64,000 nt of DNA from Sphingobium algorifonticola (GTDB taxonomy: Bacteria > Pseudomonadota > Alphaproteobacteria > Sphingomonadales > Sphingomonadaceae), in contig NZ_RZUL01000006.1 of NCBI RefSeq assembly GCF_004005485.1, forward strand, positions 1 through 64,000, read 5' to 3'. Of the stretch, positions 55,384 to 62,566 are shown piece after piece (the first letter of the stretch is position 1; every line of letters starts with the position of its first letter). The notes beneath the pieces are model-generated. The model was not told the origin of the DNA, did no database searches, and saw only the letters and a program-made list of their open reading frames with translations. Position numbers and translations under genes: made by a program.

Positions 55384-56201
55384 CAGTAATCGCTCCCCAC
55401 CTTGGTGTTCGTGAGCGTGAAGATCCGGTCCATGATCTCATCCGCGCTCAAGATGCCGTAGCCGACCGGAATGGTGCGCTTTGTCACCGTGTCGAACAGG
55501 ACGAGCGCCGGTGTTTCATTGCCCGGCACGCCCATTCGCGCCCGCTGACCGGAATCGACGACATAGTTCGGGAACTCGCGGCTCGGCCCGCCGTCCATCG
55601 ACACGGCCATCACCGCCATGCGGTGGCTGTCGGTTACCGAACGCAGGATCGGTGCAAACAACTCGCAGGCACCGCAGCTCTGGGCGTAGAAATAGAACAG
55701 CCCGTAACGCTGACCAAGATTGGTGAGCACCGCGTCGCGGTCAGCCTTGCGATTGTCGAGCCAAGCCCGCTTGCCCACCGTCGAGACCGGTCTTTGCAGC
55801 GTGTAGTCGATATCCGGATTCTGCCACAGCGCGCGCTGCCACGTGTCGGAGAAGGTCGACGCGCGGTCGAGCTGTTCGCGCTGGAAGCGGACATAGGCGA
55901 TGACGTTCTCCTCCGACGGTTCGAGGATTGCCTTGGCCTTCAGTTCATCGAGTTGCCGCGTGATCGCCGCCATGCGGTCGACGGCACTCTGCTGAGGCGG
56001 TGCAGTCTGCGCTTCGCGCGACGCAGCCTTCGGCCTGTCGCAATAGAACCATTGGCCGAGCTTTCGCTCGCCGCAGTAGAAGTCGTCAGGCCTGCTCTGC
56101 TCGACCCCATCGGAGGACGGCGGAGCCTCTTCGGCCATGAGCGGTGCAGCCAGACCGAGCCCAAGGGTGACCAGCATCGAAAGTCTAGCGATCATAGACA
56201 T
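55383..56201 (-). CDS. traF: Conjugal transfer protein TraF (thioredoxin-like)
   Basis: The 272-residue protein has a signal peptide (MIARLSMLVTLGLGLAAPLM) and a periplasmic thioredoxin-like domain with a CxxC pair in AQSCGACELFAP and a cis-Pro region (GVPGNETPALVLFD). TraF of F lacks the CxxC; here it is present, suggesting real thiol-disulphide activity for Cys-rich TraN, TraU and TraH. I chose the ATG at 56201 because AAAGGA precedes it; an ATG at 56219 is possible. Confidence 0.87.
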   Translation of the reverse strand: MSMIARLSMLVTLGLGLAAPLMAEEAPPSSDGVEQSRPDDFYCGERKLGQWFYCDRPKAASREAQTAPPQQSAVDRMAAITRQLDELKAKAILEPSEENVIAYVRFQREQLDRASTFSDTWQRALWQNPDIDYTLQRPVSTVGKRAWLDNRKADRDAVLTNLGQRYGLFYFYAQSCGACELFAPILRSVTDSHRMAVMAVSMDGGPSREFPNYVVDSGQRARMGVPGNETPALVLFDTVTKRTIPVGYGILSADEIMDRIFTLTNTKVGSDY

Positions 56202-56219
56202 CGCTGATCGTCCTTTCAT

Positions 56220-56440
56220 CGACTGAGGGAGAATGCGCGGAGGATTGGCTGGACAGTGCGATGGTTGGCCCGCCGTCCCAGGCTGAGAAGTGGACGCAGC
56301 AATCGGCAGTGCGGGGAGGTGGAGCGCCACAACGATGGGGCTGCGCTGCCGCTGGGGGCGGCATGATGATGAGGAACGGCATGGTCCTATGTCCTGGGGC
56401 TGGTACTGCGGCTCAGCGGCAAGAAGACAAGTTGTCCCTC
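56220..56440. other. Unusual gap inside the tra operon
   Basis: The other tra genes overlap or nearly touch, but 221 bases separate traN from traF. No good ORF is seen. CGGCAAG (56417-56423) and CTTGCCG (56444-56450) form a 7-base inverted repeat spanning the traN stop, which could be a processing or attenuation hairpin. The rest is Gly/Pro-codon-like GC-rich sequence, possibly the remnant of a lost gene such as trbE. Confidence 0.4.
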
Positions 56441-58306
56441 TCACTTGCCGTGAAGGTCGTAATAGTTCTGAATCTTCTGCTGGATGTCGGTCATGGTCTG
56501 GACCTCATCGGGCAGCTTGGCCGCATCCATGAAGTCCGCATAGACTTCGGTGAAATCCATCACCGACAGGTCGAGACGGGAAAACTCGTCGATCGTGAAT
56601 CCGAGGCATTGCTCCTTCTTGGCGGTGCCCCAGGCCTTGCCAAGCTGAGGGCGGCCCTGCTCCTGGAGCACGCGGCTGAGCTTGCTTTCGAAGCAGCAAT
56701 AGGCGGTGCGCCGCGTGCTGCAGATGCCAAGGAAGCTCGACGAACAGTAAGTGCCCAGATTGTGGCACAGGCCCATGCGGTCCTTGATGTCGAGCTTCAT
56801 CTCGTCCTGTGAGCAGGCAAACAACGTGAGGAACGGCGTCGCCAGCGCGGCGATCGCGGCCGGTCCTCCCGCCAGCGCCGCGGCGCCGGCACCGACGGTG
56901 AGGAGACCCGACGTCTTGCCCGCGCAGCAGTTGATCAGACCGAAGACCGGCTTGTGGCAGGTCTCGCGATTGCCCTTGAAGACCGTGAAATTAGTCTCGT
57001 CGAACTCTTGGCCCGCCTGGTCGATCGAATGGAGAGCGACCAGCGCATCCTTGAATTCGGTCGATGCCTCGCGCACGATCGGCTCGCAGTCGCCGTTGAT
57101 GCAATAGACGTCGTCGCCGCAGATATATTGGGGCGCATCGCTCGTGCCGCCTGACGGCGTGGGGCACTTGTAGACCCGGTTCTCGACCTTGCACGGGCCG
57201 CCGTCGGGCTCCTCGTCCAGGCATTCGGTCCTGAGATAGGTGCAGCTTCCGTTCGCCTCGAGATCACCGCAGTCATTGGCGGATGAAATACGGTGGCACT
57301 GATAGGTTCGCTGCCACGCCCAGCAGGGCTGGGTCACGGGAACGCCATTGACGATCCTGGTCACCGGATCGCTCGAGGTGCAAACCTCCGTCTCGAGCGT
57401 GCAGTTCGCGTCAGCGGCGTTGGCTGCACACAATCCTTCGTTGCGCGTCACGACTGGAACTGCCGGCTCGTCCTGCCTGGTCAGCCAATAGTTGCCGGTC
57501 GAGAGCACATAGCCCGGATGATATTCGCCCGGCGTGATCCCCTGCGCTTCGGAAGTGCATTTGACCTCGACGGCGGTATGGCCAAGGCTCTTGCAGTTGG
57601 GCGCCGCTGTATAGCCATAGGCGCTCATATTGTCGCAATAGTCGATGACTCGGCTTTCCCAGCAGACCCCCGATGCGATCTCGTCGTCGAATGCCGCGCG
57701 GGCGGGATAGGGGCCGCCGTCAGTCGGCAGGAAGCTCAGCCGGCCCGTATAATAGGTGTAGACGGTCCTGGGCTCGGCACGAACATCGAGGGTGACGTCG
57801 CAGGTCCGCGCCTCCGTGGTGACCTTGCTGCCGGCGTTGCAGCTCGTCTCATAATAGCCCGCACTGCCGGTCGTGGTCGGTAGCGGCACGCAAGTCCCCT
57901 TGGTCCCTCCCATCGTCTCGCCGGCGAGATAGGTCGACGGGTCGTTCTCGACGGATGTCGCGCGCGCTGTGGTCGAAAGGATTTCGGAATTGCTGAATGT
58001 GGCCCGGGTGCGATCGGCATCGGTCGTGATCCGGTACTGTTCGTTCGACGACTTGGCCGACTGGGCAGCCGCCTCGAGCTTTTCCGGATCATCGAAATAG
58101 GAGCCCTCGGGCAGGCTCGTGCCCGAATAGCCCGGCACCGCGGCCGCCTGAGCCTCGTTCGACGGCACGAGCGTCGAATCGTTGCGTTTCTCGGTGCCGA
58201 GCGCCTTTCCTTCCTGCCGGGCCTCGTCGAGCGTCATCTGCCCCATCGCCGGCGATGCCATCGCCAGTGCCGTAAGCAGCGCAGCCGAGACGAGCGCTCG
58301 CCTCAT
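56441..58306 (-). CDS. traN: Mating-pair stabilisation protein TraN
   Basis: The 621-residue protein has a signal peptide (ALVSAALLTALAMASPAMG) and a Cys-rich body with more than 20 Cys, as in F TraN (602 residues), an outer-membrane adhesin that contacts the recipient. The central region (about residues 170-400) varies most between TraN proteins and probably sets recipient preference. C-terminal GLCHNLGTYCSSSFLGICST and YCCFESKLSRVLQEQGRPQL are typical of the family. Its start overlaps trbC by four bases. Confidence 0.88.
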   Translation of the reverse strand: MRRALVSAALLTALAMASPAMGQMTLDEARQEGKALGTEKRNDSTLVPSNEAQAAAVPGYSGTSLPEGSYFDDPEKLEAAAQSAKSSNEQYRITTDADRTRATFSNSEILSTTARATSVENDPSTYLAGETMGGTKGTCVPLPTTTGSAGYYETSCNAGSKVTTEARTCDVTLDVRAEPRTVYTYYTGRLSFLPTDGGPYPARAAFDDEIASGVCWESRVIDYCDNMSAYGYTAAPNCKSLGHTAVEVKCTSEAQGITPGEYHPGYVLSTGNYWLTRQDEPAVPVVTRNEGLCAANAADANCTLETEVCTSSDPVTRIVNGVPVTQPCWAWQRTYQCHRISSANDCGDLEANGSCTYLRTECLDEEPDGGPCKVENRVYKCPTPSGGTSDAPQYICGDDVYCINGDCEPIVREASTEFKDALVALHSIDQAGQEFDETNFTVFKGNRETCHKPVFGLINCCAGKTSGLLTVGAGAAALAGGPAAIAALATPFLTLFACSQDEMKLDIKDRMGLCHNLGTYCSSSFLGICSTRRTAYCCFESKLSRVLQEQGRPQLGKAWGTAKKEQCLGFTIDEFSRLDLSVMDFTEVYADFMDAAKLPDEVQTMTDIQQKIQNYYDLHGK

Positions 58307-59049
58307 CGGGCAGCCTTGCGCATGTTGGAAAGACCGACGGCGGCAATTCGCGCGCCAGGCCCATGGCCATCGGCGAACTGCTCGAGCGCATATTCCACCG
58401 AGACGTTGCCGACGATGCGGTCATATGGCGGCACCTTGGTCTGGCAGGAAAATCCGGCGCAGAGGTCGAAGTCCGACGAGACCGCGACATAGGTCGGCAC
58501 CGCCTGCACATCGAAAGCGCGGAACAGGCGGGGATCGATGCCGACATTGGCGAAATCGTCCTGCCGGTCGACGATCTTGCCGAGGCGGGTCGCGAATTCC
58601 TTCATCGAATTGTTCGGAAATCCGCGGAAGACGACCACGCCGCCGGCCTTGGCGGTATCGGTGATCAGCTTCTTGAGTGACTGCGGCGGCATCGAGAGGC
58701 TGGCGAAGACGATAAGCTGGGGCGCCTCCCCCTTGCCCGCCGTCGCGTTCGACGCGGCTCCGGCCACGATCTCGTCGAAGTCGACGGGACCGGCGGGGCC
58801 CTTGGGCAGGTCGCTCTTCGCAACGCGCTGCATGTTGGCCATGCCGACCTCGCGCGACTGGGCCGCCTCCTCGCGGAAAGCATCGCCCCTGTCCTTCACC
58901 TGGTTGACGAAAGCCTCGGCGTCGGCCTGGAGATCGGCCGAGCGCTGCTTGATCGCCTGGACGTCGATCCCGTCGACGTTCTGCGCGAGCAGAGCCGACA
59001 TGCCGGCAATGGTGAGGATGGCAGCGGGAGCCCAGAGTAATGCGCGCAT
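58303..59049 (-). CDS. trbC: Type-F conjugative pilin assembly protein TrbC
   Basis: The 248-residue protein starts with a signal-like segment (MRALLWAPAAILTIAGMSAL) and has the TrbC domain with the thioredoxin-like pattern LIVFASLSMPPQSLKKLITD, GGVVVFRGFPNNSMKEFAT and DVQAVPTYVAVSSDFDLC. TrbC is a periplasmic protein required for F-pilus assembly. Start at 59049, where the hydrophobic segment begins. It lies between traU and traN. Confidence 0.87.
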   Translation of the reverse strand: MRALLWAPAAILTIAGMSALLAQNVDGIDVQAIKQRSADLQADAEAFVNQVKDRGDAFREEAAQSREVGMANMQRVAKSDLPKGPAGPVDFDEIVAGAASNATAGKGEAPQLIVFASLSMPPQSLKKLITDTAKAGGVVVFRGFPNNSMKEFATRLGKIVDRQDDFANVGIDPRLFRAFDVQAVPTYVAVSSDFDLCAGFSCQTKVPPYDRIVGNVSVEYALEQFADGHGPGARIAAVGLSNMRKAAR

Positions 59050-59060
59050 CGACAGGCCTC

Positions 59061-60080
59061 CTAGAGCACGCAGCAATTGCGCTTGCGCCACACAAGGTAG
59101 CCCATGTCCTCGCCTGCGGCGGGATAGGCACGGCCTGCGTCAGGCGGCATGGTGGATGCCCCGATCGCGGAGCAGGCGAAGCGGCCGCTCACCGTCGGAA
59201 TCGGATTGACCATCTGGAAGCGGTATTGCTGCTTGCGCATGATCGGCATGAGATACTTCTTGCAGAGCCCCGCCGACCCCATCGTCCCCCAGGCCAAAGC
59301 CTCGCGGTGCATCTTGTAGGCGAAGCGCGACAGAGCGAGCCGCGACGACTGCACATGCCCGATCGAGGACGGGACGTTGCCGTTCAGCGGATACATGCTG
59401 CCTTGGCACCCCGCGCACCAGAACAGCGGATCGAGCGGCAGATGGACGGTGCCCGCGATGCAGTCGCCGGCACAGGCGACCTGCGCGATCGGATTGGCGA
59501 AGACGATCGCTTCCGGGTTGATCAGCGCCGTGAGCGAATCGTCCTGCCAGAGCGGATCGATCTCGGTCATGTACGCGATGTCGAAGCTCGCCTGCTCGAA
59601 GCAGACGAAGTCGGTCAGGATCTCCATCCAGTAGAGCAGCGGATAGACATACCAATGGACGTGCCACTTCGCGGTGCTCTGAGACCGCCCGCCCACCATC
59701 GAGGGGCCCGTGAGGTAGCCCTGCCCGATGTCGAAACCCGGCGCGATACGCATTCCGCCAAGGTTCGGGAAGCACCAGGGCTTCATCGTGACGTCGGCAA
59801 GGCGCGCGGGTTCCCAGAAGCCGACGGCGATGCCGATCCGCGGAATGGGACTGCCGCACAGGCAAATGGGCGAGGCGGGATTGGAGGTATCTGGCCGGCT
59901 ACTCGGCCAGATCTTGAGACCGCCCACCGACAAGGGGAAGAGACAGGACCAGCAGACGTCGGTGATCGGGTTGACGAATTTTCCGTGACAGGTCGGCCCG
60001 GCCGCCTCTGCGCTCGGCGCGAGGATGAAGGCGGCGATCATCATCACGAGCAGCCGCAAAGGGGATCGAACGGCGCGCAT
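59061..60080 (-). CDS. traU: Conjugal transfer protein TraU
   Basis: The 339-residue protein (F TraU is 330) has a signal peptide (LRLLVMMIAAFILAPSAEA) and the conserved start of the mature protein CHGKFVNPITDVCWSCLFPL, many Cys residues, and PLLYWMEILTDFVCFEQASF. TraU is a periplasmic protein needed for DNA transfer more than for pilus formation. The start at 60080 overlaps the stop of the small membrane ORF upstream. Confidence 0.9.
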   Translation of the reverse strand: MRAVRSPLRLLVMMIAAFILAPSAEAAGPTCHGKFVNPITDVCWSCLFPLSVGGLKIWPSSRPDTSNPASPICLCGSPIPRIGIAVGFWEPARLADVTMKPWCFPNLGGMRIAPGFDIGQGYLTGPSMVGGRSQSTAKWHVHWYVYPLLYWMEILTDFVCFEQASFDIAYMTEIDPLWQDDSLTALINPEAIVFANPIAQVACAGDCIAGTVHLPLDPLFWCAGCQGSMYPLNGNVPSSIGHVQSSRLALSRFAYKMHREALAWGTMGSAGLCKKYLMPIMRKQQYRFQMVNPIPTVSGRFACSAIGASTMPPDAGRAYPAAGEDMGYLVWRKRNCCVL

Positions 60081-60349
60081 CACAGATCCTCCCCGGCGGC
60101 TTCGAAAAATGCGCTGTCGGCGCGGTGCTTGCGCGCGAGGTAGAGCGCGGTGGTCAGCAGTGCCGCGACGAGCAGCGCGGCGATCGCGCAGGGCGCCGCC
60201 CGGCCGAGCAGGGCGAGCAAGGGCTCCAGGGCCAGCACGCTGGCGCCAAGCGACAGGCACAATATCTGCCAGATTCGCCGCAGACGCCTAAGATCGGCGG
60301 TCTCGGGCGCCGCCATCGGCGTGCGGAGCAAGTCGAGCCACAGCGGCAT
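60080..60349 (-). CDS. Small membrane protein between traW and traU
   Basis: This 89-residue protein has two predicted membrane helices (IWQILCLSLGASVLALEPLL and AAPCAIAALLVAALLTTALY) and charged ends. I recognise no family and F has no counterpart at this place. The overlaps on both sides (ATGA with traW, and with traU) show it is translated as part of the operon. Confidence 0.65.
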   Translation of the reverse strand: MPLWLDLLRTPMAAPETADLRRLRRIWQILCLSLGASVLALEPLLALLGRAAPCAIAALLVAALLTTALYLARKHRADSAFFEAAGEDL

Positions 60350-60999
60350 CAGCTGGTTCCTCCCGCCTTGAGGACGACCTCGGTGACTTTCATGACCTTG
60401 CCCGCCTGGGCAACGACCGCGGGCGTGTGTTCGATGCCAAAGCGCGCGGTGAGCTTGCCTTCCTGGTCGAAGTAGAAGCGCCGCTTCTTCGCGGTCATCT
60501 GCTCGATCGGCGAGCCGGCGACGAAGATGATTTTGGCGTGCAAGTCGGTGTAGCGCGTCGTCGCCCAGGCAAGCTGCCCGGCGTCATCGCCATCGATGAA
60601 AACCAGGTCCTGCCGGATCGCGACGAAATCGAGCGGGTTGATCCGCTGGCCCTTGGCGGCAATCAGATTGCCTTTCTGGTCGCGAATGTCGCGTTCCATC
60701 GTGATCGAAGGGTCAAAGTCCCAGCTTCGGGCGGCACGAGCGGGCGTAATGCCCGACACGGGATCGGGCCGGCGGACCTTGGCCTCGACGCGTTTGGCGA
60801 ACATCTCGTTCGTCCGCGCGAGCTCGCCGCTCGCCTCGGCGCGCTTCAGGCGATTCTCGATCGTGGAAAGCAGATCGGGCTCGACCACCGGGAAGGTCTG
60901 TGCCGCCTGGCCATAGTCCTTCGCTTCGGAGCGCATGGGGCCGACGAGGACCAGCCCCCCGGCCGTCGCCGCAAGGGCAAGGCCGCCTGTAACAAGCAT
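60349..60999 (-). CDS. traW: Type-F conjugative pilus assembly protein TraW
   Basis: The 216-residue protein (F TraW is 210) has a signal segment (MLVTGGLALAATAGGLVLVG), then the TraW features TFPVVEPDLLSTIENRLKRA, ERDIRDQKGNLIAAKGQRIN and RFGIEHTPAVVAQAGKVMKV. It is periplasmic and works with TrbC in pilus assembly. An in-frame GTG at 61005 overlapping the peptidase stop is an alternative start. Confidence 0.87.
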   Translation of the reverse strand: MLVTGGLALAATAGGLVLVGPMRSEAKDYGQAAQTFPVVEPDLLSTIENRLKRAEASGELARTNEMFAKRVEAKVRRPDPVSGITPARAARSWDFDPSITMERDIRDQKGNLIAAKGQRINPLDFVAIRQDLVFIDGDDAGQLAWATTRYTDLHAKIIFVAGSPIEQMTAKKRRFYFDQEGKLTARFGIEHTPAVVAQAGKVMKVTEVVLKAGGTS

Positions 61000-61001
61000 C
61001 C

Positions 61002-61547
61002 TCACAGGATGGCCTCCCCGGTTCCGATGACCTGGCGCGCGCAGACGAAGCCGATCTCGGCGTAGCGGCTGTCGAAGCCATCCTTGTGCGGCGTCGCCGC
61101 GAAATAGCATCCCGGCGGAACGCGGCCGGTGGCCCCCGGCGCCAGCGGCTCACCGAACCGCGTGAACGGCTTCATCCGCGCGACAATGCGCCCGTTGACG
61201 GCAACCTCGCGGCCCGTATGGCTGATGGTGTCGCCGGGCATGCCGTAGACGATCTTGCCGAACATCCGGGGCTTCGCGCCGAAATGACGGCGCAGGAGCG
61301 CGCTCTGCGGCGGATCGAAAAACAGATAGTCGCCGCGCGCGGGAAGCTTGTGCCGCTGGATCAGAAAGGCCCAGTTCGGCAGCGAATCCGTCGTGTTGAT
61401 CAGCAAAAGGTGGTCGCTGCGCCATGTGGCAATCGCGCTCAGGACGATGCTACCGACGACGAACAGGCCGAAGAGCTGCCAGAGCCGCGTGCGCGGCCGC
61501 CAAGACGCGGCCGGCCCGGTGGCAGGTTTACTGGCCGCCGCTGCCAT
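61002..61547 (-). CDS. S26 family signal peptidase of the conjugation system (TraF/TrhF type)
   Basis: The 181-residue protein has one N-terminal membrane helix (LFGLFVVGSIVLSAIA) and S26 peptidase features: Ser in NTTDSLPNWAFLIQ and Lys in GKIVYGMPGDTI. Related proteins mature the conjugative pilin or related substrates. It overlaps the trbI gene by 20 bases and comes directly before traW. In F itself the pilin is processed by the host LepB, so this is a feature shared with other plasmid types such as R27/RP4-like systems. Confidence 0.82.
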   Translation of the reverse strand: MAAAASKPATGPAASWRPRTRLWQLFGLFVVGSIVLSAIATWRSDHLLLINTTDSLPNWAFLIQRHKLPARGDYLFFDPPQSALLRRHFGAKPRMFGKIVYGMPGDTISHTGREVAVNGRIVARMKPFTRFGEPLAPGATGRVPPGCYFAATPHKDGFDSRYAEIGFVCARQVIGTGEAIL

Positions 61548-62214
61548 CGGGGCCTCCGAAGGTCGATACCTGCGCCGCGGGCGGCGCATATTGCGGAACC
61601 GATTGTTGCTGCATCGGCGCGGCCATGCCCTGAGCTGCCATCATCGGATCGATCGGCGCCGATGCTCCCGGCACCTGGCCCTGCATCTGCCCGGACATCC
61701 GAGGGTCAAGTTGCGGTTGGGCCGCCGACAGCGCTTGGGCCTGGGCACTCAGCCGCTCGAGCTCCTCGGCTGACGCCTGGCGCGGACGGGCGACGCCCGA
61801 GGCATAGACAGCGTTCTTCAGGCTGTCGGTGATGTCCGGGACGTTCTTGGTGAGCACGGCCTCGCCGACGAGGACGATCTGACCGCTGGCGCTGCGCCGC
61901 TGCAGTTCCTTGTCGAGCGATGCCATGAAGGTGCGCATCTCGGCCTCGACCTGCGCCGGAGGGGATGTCGAGCGCGCCTGCGCCTGGACATATTCGCCGA
62001 CGATCGACGACAGCCGCGCGGAGACGATATGATCCTGCTTCGGCGTCACGAGCAGCTTGGTGACCCACATGCCCCAGACGATGGCGACGAGAAGGATAAG
62101 GCCGCCGAGGATCTGCATCCGGCTGAAGCCGGCGAAGAAGGTCCGTCTTGTCCGCGCTGGCGCCGGCGGCGAAGCCGGAGGCGCGGGAAAGTCGAGTTCG
62201 GGTTGCTCAGCCAT
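61528..62214 (-). CDS. trbI: Type-F conjugative transfer protein TrbI
   Basis: The 228-residue protein has one membrane helix near residues 35-54 (ILGGLILLVAIVWGMWVTKL) and the TrbI core LLVTPKQDHIVSARLSSIVG, FMASLDKELQRRSASGQIVL and VGEAVLTKNVPDITD. F TrbI is 128 residues; the extra 90 residues here form a Gln/Pro/Met-rich C-terminal tail of unknown role. The order after traC matches F (traC, trbI, traW, traU). Confidence 0.82.
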   Translation of the reverse strand: MAEQPELDFPAPPASPPAPARTRRTFFAGFSRMQILGGLILLVAIVWGMWVTKLLVTPKQDHIVSARLSSIVGEYVQAQARSTSPPAQVEAEMRTFMASLDKELQRRSASGQIVLVGEAVLTKNVPDITDSLKNAVYASGVARPRQASAEELERLSAQAQALSAAQPQLDPRMSGQMQGQVPGASAPIDPMMAAQGMAAPMQQQSVPQYAPPAAQVSTFGGPDGSGGQ

Positions 62215-62563
62215 GGCGCGGGTCTCCCTGCGATCGGGCCGGCGGCATGATCCTGTCCCGCCGCAGAACGATGAGCCCTACGGAGAGGATGAGATGGGCC
62301 ATAGCGGCGATGGTCTTGAACGAAGCCACGCGGGCCGAAGTGGCCATGACGTAGCGGGCGGTGAGGTTGTTGAGCTGATTCATCAGCCCGTCGAGCGTGA
62401 AGCCCCCGATCGCCAGGAAGAAGAGCGCGAAGAGGCCCCAGGTCATCAGCAGGGTCGCGACGAGGAAACCTGCGAAGTGCAGCGCGAAATACAGGCTTGC
62501 ACGCACATCGATGGGGTTTGCGCCCCGCACTTCGATCCTGGACTCCGGGCTCCTTCTCGCCAT
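62207..62563 (-). CDS. Membrane protein of the tra operon, unknown function
   Basis: The 118-residue protein has about three hydrophobic segments (LYFALHFAGFLVATLLMTWG, ALFFLAIGGF, TIAAMAHLILSVGLIVL). I do not recognise a named family. It is placed between traC and trbI with an 8-base overlap into trbI and three bases after traC, so it is a genuine part of the operon. Confidence 0.65.
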   Translation of the reverse strand: MARRSPESRIEVRGANPIDVRASLYFALHFAGFLVATLLMTWGLFALFFLAIGGFTLDGLMNQLNNLTARYVMATSARVASFKTIAAMAHLILSVGLIVLRRDRIMPPARSQGDPRHG

Positions 62564-62566
62564 GAT

